The notes under the pieces are model-generated. The model ran no database searches. It saw only the letters and a list, made by a program, of their open reading frames with translations, and was not told the origin of the DNA. DNA of 22,067 nt from Phoronis ovalis (Eukaryota > Phoronida > Phoronidae), in assembly GCA_028565635.1 (NCBI GenBank), contig JAOXYB010092717.1, forward strand, positions 1-22,067, given 5' to 3'. The translations under genes and the position numbers were made by a program. Positions 9,167 through 22,067 of the stretch are shown piece by piece (position 1 is the first letter of the stretch; every line of letters begins with the position of its first letter).

Positions 9167-9500
9167 AATGAAAACCTTGCCACAAAAACATCTTCATATG
9201 GCATAATGCTGGTTTTTATCTAAAAGCAGATGAAAGTAATTGAGCATATGAACACGTTTTTGTTATTGCTAGTAAAAGTAATAAAACAAGAAGTATGTTT
9301 CTTCAGTGAAATTACTAAACAGCAATTTGGATTGATTTGGTTTAATTTTCTTAATATTTTACCAGGAGGCTATGTTACTAGTGCTATGAAAAGCAATAAG
9401 AATTATCTTGTCATCTTGAAATACATAAAACAAATATATTTATCTTTTATGGTACAACATAAAATGAGGTGATAGATACAATAAAATTATATAACTTCGT
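9167..9500 (+). pseudogene. Relic of a gene-1-type TIR-like 3' end
   Basis: This segment matches gene 1, not gene 3. A frame within 9230-9472 reads FNFLNILPGGY, SAMKSNKNYLVIL, matching FNFLNILPGDY and SAMKSSRSFLVIL of gene 1. Upstream, DNA for the preceding gene 1 residues is present with stops and shifts. After YLVILK the match jumps to the gene 1 3' flank (ATGAGGTGAT.GATA at 3292 and about 9463), so about 490 bases are deleted inside the relic. It has no intact start and only part of the domain. It indicates a lost fourth array member lying between gene 2 and gene 3. Confidence 0.7.
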
Positions 9501-12500
9501 AACAAAGAACAGTGAAGGCCACTTCATTCTCTATTTATTAAGTACTAATAATATGTATTGTTAATTTATACACTGTAGTTTTAGGAGTGTTTTTTGAATT
9601 ATAACAGTTTTATATTCTAAAAAAATTACCCAACTGCAACATCCAATGTGCTTTTGAAACTTTGAACACAATGTTTAATATTTTTCTCTTTAACTTTTGC
9701 ATGTTTCAATTTCATAAACAGTTGATTTCTAGCTTACACACTACAGTTTGCCTCTGCTGCTCAACTATCATTATAACATGCTGAAATTAATGCAATATAA
9801 CATTATATAGAACTATTTATAAAGTTTAACTTGTATATTAGGATATAGGAGTAATAGATGTTTTCTTTATTCAAGTATTATATGACAGTCAAGAATGTTC
9901 TTGCACACAAATTTGTACAATTACATTATTACCTTTATTATATTACTTATTTACACTATGTTTCGGAGTTATGTGTCACATATACAAAATACTGGTTTGT
10001 CATGCTGTATTGTGAATGAGCAATGAAAAGCAATACCACATACCTAGACTGAATAAATATTAAGAAACTGTTGAGGAACGCCTATCACTGGGAACTTTAC
10101 TGTCTTACAAAAGGTAATTATTATTAGTATACCATAATTTTCACACACTATATACATTATGGCTGGGTAGTAAAGATGTAATTTTGTTGTAACTGGCTAG
10201 AAAAGTTCAGAATAAATTATAGCTGTGCAGTATAAATGTAAGAAAAATAACCATGTTGAATTAAGCTTAAGGAGTTGTTGTATCTGCTCTTAATAAATAC
10301 TGTAATTGTTATCCTGTAAGGTATCCCAAGATTTATTACTTAAGACATGAAGAATTCAAATATAGATTTCATGACAATTTACAAACTTGGCTGCTTTCAA
10401 ATGTTACTAAATTTAGTCATCCTAGAGTTCCTATAAAATTACATGACATACTGTAAGCTTATGTGTTTCTTAGAATTAAAGCTAATTCATGAAGTTTAAA
10501 AACTAAGGATTGACACATTTATTGAAACACAAACTGAACTACTGAAATACTGACTTGTTAGATTATGTACAATGAAATTATCCTGGAAAGTAAGTAAACA
10601 AAAGAAAACCTAAAAGTTAATTCTAAATCCAAAATTATACGTCTGTGACATAAAACATTTAGAGATATTACAGCTACCTGATATATGTTGGGAAAACATA
10701 ACATTTCTTTATTTTTTTTAAATTTAAAGCTAAAAGGTAATGCAAAATAATGCACAAGATGTTTTGAAATATATTAAAGTTGTTAACAATCATTTATACT
10801 TTGATTTAATGACAGTGCCACACCGGAATGTTTGCACAAAAGATATTTAGCATGATTTGTGTACACAAATATCGACTAAACTTTTTAGAAATTAAAGAGA
10901 TAATGAGTACTTTATATGACCCTAGGCTTGTTATTTCATGGATGTTTTGTATCAAATGCTTGTCGTCTTTTAAATAAAGTATTTTCTGTTTTGACATGTC
11001 ATCATTTTTTATAAAAATCATCCTTGAGAAATTGCAGGATTTCAAGAATTCAGTGAATACAATCCTGCTACCACCCAGGCTTTATAACAGAATATTCCTT
11101 TCTACCAGTCATGTTGGTATATAAGTACACCAGAAATTGTTGAAGTCGGGAGATTACAACACAAATAATGTCATTATGATGTCTTATTTGGGTGAAAACT
11201 TGAATTAAATGTGTGAACATTTATTAATACACACTTATAGCCACACGTGAAGCTAAATATTCCGGATTGTCCTCCTGTATTGGCCGGGCACCACCTAGAA
11301 GTTACGGTACTCTCATTCAAAGTTAATGTATGTATGTGCCCCCTATGGACCCTCTTTTTTCAGCTGAAATTTTTACCATGAGATATTTTTTTATGTTTAT
11401 TTGTCAATTTTTACCATGGGAGTGGTTTTTGCAAATATCTTTTTTATCATGGGGTATATATTTTTACAACCATATATAGGTGAACTTGTGGAATTGTTTA
11501 TTTTGATAAGAATTTTTCAAGCAGAATAATTTGTAAAGGTGACGAATTGTCAAAACAGATAATATTACATTTAAAAAAAAGACAACCTTTTTACAATAGT
11601 AAACAATGCATCCATGAAATTAAAAGACTATAAAAAATATCCATTGTCTCTTTAATTTCTAAAAGTAGACTATTTCGATGAAGCAAATGTACTTGGGGAT
11701 GGCCCAGTTTTTACAAATTACTTAGCAATCTCTACGACAGGACAGTGAAGTAAACTGTTGGCCAGGTGCACTTTTTATTTGTCTAATAACAATCAAGATA
11801 ATAACTTGGATAAAAGTTTACTTTTTGAAGTTATGTAGCCAACATAAATACTGTTGCTTTGAATTAAAACTTCAGTGTATTCTTGAGGGTTTTAAACAAG
11901 AGATGGACAGCTTGCCAGGGGCAGCTTACAACTATGAGATGCTGCTCGGAAATCAGACTTCAGTTCATTATTGAAAACTCTGCTTAATAGTCTATAAATT
12001 GTGGCTTATTTCTCAAAATCTTTGAAGGTTTCCATATTCACACACCTCATTTATGCATTTTGTAGATTTCTTTTTTAGGAATCTAGTGTTTCTCAAAATT
12101 CTTAAACCCCAATAATTTTTAAAATAATTCTTTTTTTAGTGGACGAATTAGACTTTTTACCGCAACAAATGTTTAAAAAAGCTTCACGTTTTATTTGTTC
12201 AAAAAAAGTACATTATAATCAAATTTCTTGGTGTGGTTTAACAATGGTTCATACATACCAAATAATGGAGAATAGTTTATCACTTTAGAAATATAGTTAG
12301 CAAGAATTTAGATACACTGGTTTTCCTGTAGATATACTGGCTTATGATTTTTATGAGGTGTCATTAAATTTCAATCAAAATACCACTATAACACACAGTT
12401 TCAGAAAACATTTATTTTGTGTGAAAACAATGTAATACAGATTTTTCACAAAGTTTTATATGAAACGACAAGGTTGTATAGCTTAGCTTTATACTGAAAT

Positions 12501-12755
12501 GGTGTTGCTTTAGAAACAGTAAAAGAAAGTAATTTCTTAGATTAAGGCTTAGGCTTAAGATAGAAGCCATTTCTTAAAAATAGCGTTAAGAAACACTCCC
12601 AACTAGAAGCTTTACTGTCTTAAACAATGTACTTTTTTTAACTGCATGTACAAGCTAAACGCTTACTACTCTGTTATAAAGCATGATATTTTTATATTGT
12701 ATTATACTGAAATGTTGTTCCGCCTAGTCTTAAATAAATTACACATTTTTTATAG
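9501..12755. other. Spacer between the relic and gene 3; no gene seen
   Basis: AT-rich, with no convincing coding frame. The first half (to ~10800) runs parallel to the gene 1-gene 2 spacer with heavy divergence. A TTCTTAGAA site occurs at 10467-10475. Copy B of the candidate dispersed repeat lies at about 11120-11325. Three loose copies of TTTTTACCATG-like sequence sit at ~11370, ~11408 and ~11440. The region from ~11500 to 12500 shows nothing I can name. Around 12530-12620 a block resembles sequence near 4180-4220 and 10070-10110. Confidence 0.55.
11120..11325. repeat. Candidate dispersed repeat, copy B
   Basis: Partner of the segment at about 6205-6485, with shared islands in the same order and orientation. 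It lies about 1.4 kb upstream of the gene 3 leader exon, not inside an intron. Divergence is high, and the boundaries are estimates. Confidence 0.4.
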
Positions 12756-12825
12756 ACTGGATTGATTTCTTTGTTAATGGTAATTTAAGCCAGTTTTATC
12801 AAACAGTCTGGAAGGAACATTGAAG
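12756..12825 (+). other. Candidate 5'UTR exon of gene 3
   Basis: It is preceded by TTTTTTATAG and followed by a strong donor GTAAGAAG at 12826. It resembles the equivalent block before gene 2. It carries a three-codon uORF (ATG at 12777, stop at 12786-12788). Together with the acceptor at 12960-12961 it defines a 136-base leader intron. Whether it is a first or an internal leader exon cannot be decided. Confidence 0.5.
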
Positions 12826-12978
12826 GTAAGAAGTTAACCATAACCTTTCCTATCCTTATATAAAACCTTCATGTTGGTGCAAGTGTGTAGTTATTAATCT
12901 TGAAAAAGAAGTGTAGGTATAAGTATAAAATATAAAACATGGGTTTTGATTTTCTTTTCAGGCAAAATACTAAGAATT

Positions 12979-15585
12979 ATGGATGACATGGAACAAATAT
13001 GCAAACGTTTGAAAGAATTTCCAAACTCGTTTCAGTTAACATTAAACTACTTATGCGATTCAAAGAAAGTTAAAAAAGCTTGCCAAACAGTAGAAACAGA
13101 AAAACGTGAAGATCCTGCTGATTTCAATGAGATAAGAGATGATAATTTGCTGAGTTATTTGCACTGGGAGTTAGCCCAGGAAGTAGGCATTGCTGAGAAG
13201 TTAAACAAGACAGTTTTAAATAAGGATCCTAACAACTTAATTGCTTTAGGAAATTATGCTATGCTGTGTACAAAAAAAGACAATCTTATCGAAGCAAAAC
13301 AAATCCTAGAAAAACTAAATGCACTTAAATGCTCTATGGAGTATGATAACTTGTTGACAAATGCTAAAGCAGAGCTAGCATACAGTTATGCCAGATTTGG
13401 CCTGGGAAGTGGTATGGACGGTCTTCGATATGATGATCATGCAATAGAGTTGTACAAGGAGGTCCTGCAAAAACAGCCTAAAAACTGGGTGTGGACATTT
13501 GGCTATGGCTTAACTCTCCAAAGGTCATTAAACGTAAATTTCTATCACACAGTAAAAAAATTTGATGCGAGTGCGGTTTTCAAACAAGCTTTTGATGCAT
13601 TATTTGGGGTCGCTTCAGAATGTGAGAATAATAGCCTAAGGGGTAAAGCTTGGTGTAAACTTGCTTTAGCAATCAACCAGTATGATATGATACCTGATCG
13701 TTATAAGAGACGTGGTGAGACACATATACCATCACGTCATGGTCTTACTCGTAAGCAATGTATTATAAATGCAGAGAAAGCAGCAAGAAATGATTGCACA
13801 GTACTACAAGAATGTGGAAAATATTACAGATCTAAACATAATTTAGATTTAGGCAAGGCTAGATCATGTCTGGAAGCTGCTTTACATATTAAGGAAACTA
13901 CCTTCACTCATGTGCAGTTAGGTTTACTTGAAGTAGACGAGTTGAATTGGTCACGAAAACATTCTCAGCTGTCTGTTGGGAAAGGTTATGGTCATGGAGG
14001 TGGAATACAGAAACCAACACAACGCAACATTTCAGATAGTGGGATGTACAGCCATCATCAGTATAAAGCCAAGGATCAACAGCCATCCGATAGTGAATTT
14101 TATGGCATGTCCTCTGCTGCAAAACCCAACCTAAGCACTGATCAGGTAGCTTCACATGCATACAATGTGTCTTTAACACCGTCACCTATCACAACTAAAC
14201 CTATATTTCTTATCCCCCAGGTATCCGAACTACCAACCAATATGGTCAGCTTGTCTTTGCAGACTTCACTACCCAGACCGAAAGTGTCTACAACAATTAC
14301 ATTTAAACAACCTGTTTCTAGTCCAACACATCAAACAAACAAATTCGTTGATGGTTACCACAATCTGCTTTCTAAATTTTTAAAATCACCTTCAAAATTA
14401 CCTACAGATCCAAATAATCCAAAACTCCTTAAGGCTTTACAGCACTTCAAAAGAGCTGCAAAACTGTCCTGTAGTGATTGTGATGCTGCTTACGAACAAA
14501 TGGGTATAGTGTATCGAAGGCTCTCTGATGTTCCTAATGCTATAACATGCTTTGAACAGTATGCAAAAGGAAATAGTTTGTCAAAAATTATAAGTTATGA
14601 GCAACGTGGAATGTGTTATTTAGAGTTAGCTGCTATGGCTAACGGAGAAGAGGAAAAACAAAAGTATATTCACACTGCAAGTCACATGTTTCTCAAAGCA
14701 ATAGAAGCACAGGCAACAATGATTACATTTCCCATAAATGTTGTAACTCAGTCTTTGCCCTCTCTACAACAATTGCTACTAACAGAAAGAGGAAAAAATC
14801 CTCGAGACACAACTTCACTTAAGACACTGTCACATCTCAAGCGTCTTATTGGAAATTATGGGGAAGCACTTGCATTCCTTGATGATGTACTTTCGATTGA
14901 TCCAGAGGATACCGAGGCCCAACTGCAAAAAGCTGAAACTTTAATTTCTAGTGAAAAATATGAAGAAGCTGTCACATATCTGCGCCTATTATTATGCACA
15001 AACGTGCGCAGTAATGTGAAACTGGAAACATTGTTGAGTGCATGTCTTGCGGCAGCAGAAAAAAGACTACTTCATAATCATATAAATACAGCTAAGGATT
15101 ACTTTCAGATGGCCTATAACATTGCATTTCAACTTGATCCAGAGGAAGATAGCACTGAATATCCTGTCAGTATAATAGCTTGCAGTGACAGTGAAACTGA
15201 GACACAAATTGCATTCTTCATTGACATCATACATAAGTATTTTGGACTGCATACTTTTCACCCTCATAAGATTGGGACTAATAAATTGGAACTTACTTCA
15301 AAAGGTACAGCTTTCCAATGCAGCAGAAATATTCTGGTTATCGCAAATGATATTAATGACGGGGACCTTCTGTATGACATAGAACTAGCAGTTTCGTCAA
15401 AACGCCCCTCAGGCTCCTATACATTTAGTATAATTGGTAACAGCAATTGTATAGTTCCAGCATGCATTCCAAGCACAAAATATACATTGGTTACTGAATA
15501 CACTGCTTGGCCACAGGAGGAAAACACACCTGCTTTTATAGAGGATGTAATGAAACTGTTCAGGGCATTAATCAAGCATATCTAA
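12979..15585 (+). CDS. IFIT-like TPR protein with C-terminal TIR-like domain (gene 3)
   Basis: 868 aa from one uninterrupted exon. The opening LKEFPNSFQLTLNYL helices resemble the first helices of vertebrate IFITs. TPR units follow, with NWVWTFGYGLTLQRS from 169 and ARSCLEAALHIKE before residue 319. A Ser/Thr/Pro/Gly-rich linker spans ~320-470 and carries DSGMYS at 353-358. The C-terminal TPR block runs from NPKLLKALQHFKRA (480) to about 715, including SIDPEDTEAQLQKAE. The TIR-like domain covers ~727-866: YPVSIIACSD (from 728), SRNILVIANDIND, FSIIGNSNC, and AWPQEENTPAF ahead of the last helix. The usual TIR WCxxE segment reads LLYDIELAV, so the catalytic Glu position seems altered. The ATG at 12979 is chosen because the splice acceptor ends at 12961 and MDDMEQICK matches gene 2. 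A role in innate sensing is inferred from the families. Confidence 0.8.
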   Translation: MDDMEQICKRLKEFPNSFQLTLNYLCDSKKVKKACQTVETEKREDPADFNEIRDDNLLSYLHWELAQEVGIAEKLNKTVLNKDPNNLIALGNYAMLCTKKDNLIEAKQILEKLNALKCSMEYDNLLTNAKAELAYSYARFGLGSGMDGLRYDDHAIELYKEVLQKQPKNWVWTFGYGLTLQRSLNVNFYHTVKKFDASAVFKQAFDALFGVASECENNSLRGKAWCKLALAINQYDMIPDRYKRRGETHIPSRHGLTRKQCIINAEKAARNDCTVLQECGKYYRSKHNLDLGKARSCLEAALHIKETTFTHVQLGLLEVDELNWSRKHSQLSVGKGYGHGGGIQKPTQRNISDSGMYSHHQYKAKDQQPSDSEFYGMSSAAKPNLSTDQVASHAYNVSLTPSPITTKPIFLIPQVSELPTNMVSLSLQTSLPRPKVSTTITFKQPVSSPTHQTNKFVDGYHNLLSKFLKSPSKLPTDPNNPKLLKALQHFKRAAKLSCSDCDAAYEQMGIVYRRLSDVPNAITCFEQYAKGNSLSKIISYEQRGMCYLELAAMANGEEEKQKYIHTASHMFLKAIEAQATMITFPINVVTQSLPSLQQLLLTERGKNPRDTTSLKTLSHLKRLIGNYGEALAFLDDVLSIDPEDTEAQLQKAETLISSEKYEEAVTYLRLLLCTNVRSNVKLETLLSACLAAAEKRLLHNHINTAKDYFQMAYNIAFQLDPEEDSTEYPVSIIACSDSETETQIAFFIDIIHKYFGLHTFHPHKIGTNKLELTSKGTAFQCSRNILVIANDINDGDLLYDIELAVSSKRPSGSYTFSIIGNSNCIVPACIPSTKYTLVTEYTAWPQEENTPAFIEDVMKLFRALIKHI

Positions 15586-15695
15586 TAATTAGCATAATTG
15601 TGAACTTTAGCAATTGTTTTTTTTAGTGTTTTACCATATTCTGTAGAAGAATAGTTATTCAGTAGTAGTTTTTGTCACATTTATTGTCTGAAGAG

Positions 15696-15701
15696 AATAA
15701 A
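15696..15701 (+). terminator. Poly(A) signal candidate for gene 3
   Basis: AATAAA lies 110 bases after the gene 3 stop. Further AATAAA copies follow near 15901 and 16038. The convergent PIBF1 gene ends within the same ~550-base interval. Confidence 0.5.
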
Positions 15702-16137
15702 ACTCGGCTCAAAAGACAAGTGTTGCTTAATTGTAAAATCTAGAATAGCATTTAAGTAGGATTTCTTTTATAATTAAGGTATCTCATTTTACTATATATT
15801 TTCCCCTGAAAAGTGTGCCTTTTTAATATGTTGGAATTAATATGTTGATTTGTATGTTGAAAAAAATTGTTTGTATAAAGAACAACATGAAGAATTTGTA
15901 ATAAAGAATCACACGACAGTTAAACTTTGAATAACATTGCAGGATGTATGTTTCTTATGTTAAAAAGATAGTCAAATTTCTAGAAGCATTGGTTAATTGT
16001 AAATAAGTAATTATTCTTAAATGTTTTGTTAATTATCAATAAACATTATAATAAAATGCAATTACGCTTTTATGCATAAGTTTTAAATTTTTGGTGCAAA
16101 AAATAGACTGCTACCACAAAGCAAATAATATGGTTTA
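15702..16137. other. Convergent 3' intergenic region
   Basis: AT-rich sequence between the + strand gene 3 and the - strand PIBF1 gene. It contains several AATAAA signals on both strands. A possible extra terminal PIBF1 exon could lie here (see the terminal exon entry), but I found none that resembles the known C-terminus. Confidence 0.5.
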
Positions 16138-21568
<5,431 letters not shown>

Positions 21569-22067
21569 CTTAAACAAACAGAATAGCATAAAGCATAAAC
21601 ACTCCAATGCTAGTTTCTGAACTTTGAACTGTGACTTCCAACAACAAGAGTGCAGCAAATTTTAATGAGCTGCCAAATGTGAACACAGCTGGTCCTTATG
21701 ATAATCATAGGTTTCAAGACACATACCATAAATGCATTATTCAAACTGAGTTTGATCTACAGATCCAAGGTAATTTATTACATACACTAATAAAGCATTG
21801 TTGGGTCTTGCGCTTTAGTTTGAGAATGTGGGATTTCATTCCCTTGTACAAACTGCAGGTAAAGTGGCTCAGTCTAGGATATTTCCACAAGACACTTCTG
21901 TTATCCTCAGGGCTGTTCTGCTTTCAATTGTATGGGGGGGGGGCAGACAGCAGTTGAATAGAAATATTACGGGTGGTGGGTATCGTACTATATAGGTGGT
22001 GGGGTGGAAAATAAATCCATTTGACGGGTGGTTGGTATAAAGTTCAGGTCATCCTAATTATATACAT
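21569..22067 (-). other. PIBF1 upstream intron (partial)
   Basis: No further PIBF1 exon could be found up to the right edge. The 108-codon frame on the + strand (21631-21957) has no recognisable features and lies across a G-run, so I treat it as chance. Confidence 0.6.
21935..22046 (+). repeat. G-rich stretch with imperfect GGGTGGTTGGTAT repeats
   Basis: A run of about ten G is followed by ACGGGTGGTGGGTAT, then AGGTGGTGGGGTGG and finally ACGGGTGGTTGGTAT. The two ACGGGTGGT(G/T)GGTAT copies are nearly identical. Several G-tracts close together could form a G-quadruplex. It stands out in otherwise AT-rich sequence. Confidence 0.55.

Noticed and set aside
21631-21957. 108-codon + strand frame near the right edge
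   Set aside because: It lies opposite the PIBF1 intron, shows no recognisable domain, and ends across a G homopolymer; no splice or promoter context supports it.

Overview
The window is AT-rich animal nuclear DNA: spliced genes, GT-AG introns and AATAAA poly(A) signals. It is probably from an invertebrate. The PIBF1/CEP90 ortholog at the right end is clearly recognisable but well diverged from the vertebrate protein. A lophotrochozoan such as a mollusc would fit the base composition, but the sequence does not settle the phylum.

Left and centre (about 1-15,700, + strand): a tandem array of three related genes, each with one long intronless coding exon preceded by a splice acceptor just upstream of the ATG. 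The proteins have the layout of interferon-induced TPR proteins (IFITs): an IFIT-like first helix block, an N-terminal TPR superhelix, a loop, and a C-terminal TPR block. Two things differ from vertebrate IFITs. The loop between the TPR blocks is expanded into a 160-210-residue disordered Ser/Pro/basic linker. Genes 1 and 3 also end in a domain of about 140 residues that reads as a degenerate TIR domain. An IFIT-like TPR array fused to a TIR-like domain is the most interesting content of the window.

Gene 1 (260-3040, 926 aa) and gene 3 (12979-15585, 868 aa) are full length. Gene 2 (6732-8786, 684 aa) is close to gene 3 but is cut off by a frameshift inside the C-terminal TPR block; its lost TIR region survives as decayed DNA (8787-9166). 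Directly after that lies a relic of a gene-1-type TIR end (9167-9500), followed by a spacer that matches the spacer behind gene 1. This suggests an ancestral pair [gene-1 type + gene-2/3 type] that was duplicated as a block, after which the second gene-1 copy was almost entirely lost.

Right (16,138-21,568, - strand): eight exons in consistent phase encode the C-terminal 396 residues of a PIBF1/CEP90 ortholog, a coiled-coil centriolar-satellite protein. It is tail-to-tail with gene 3 and functionally unrelated to the array. Its 5' exons lie beyond the right edge.

Spacers and introns hold no further convincing genes. They contain diverged duplicated segments, a candidate dispersed repeat, and a G-rich stretch at the right edge.
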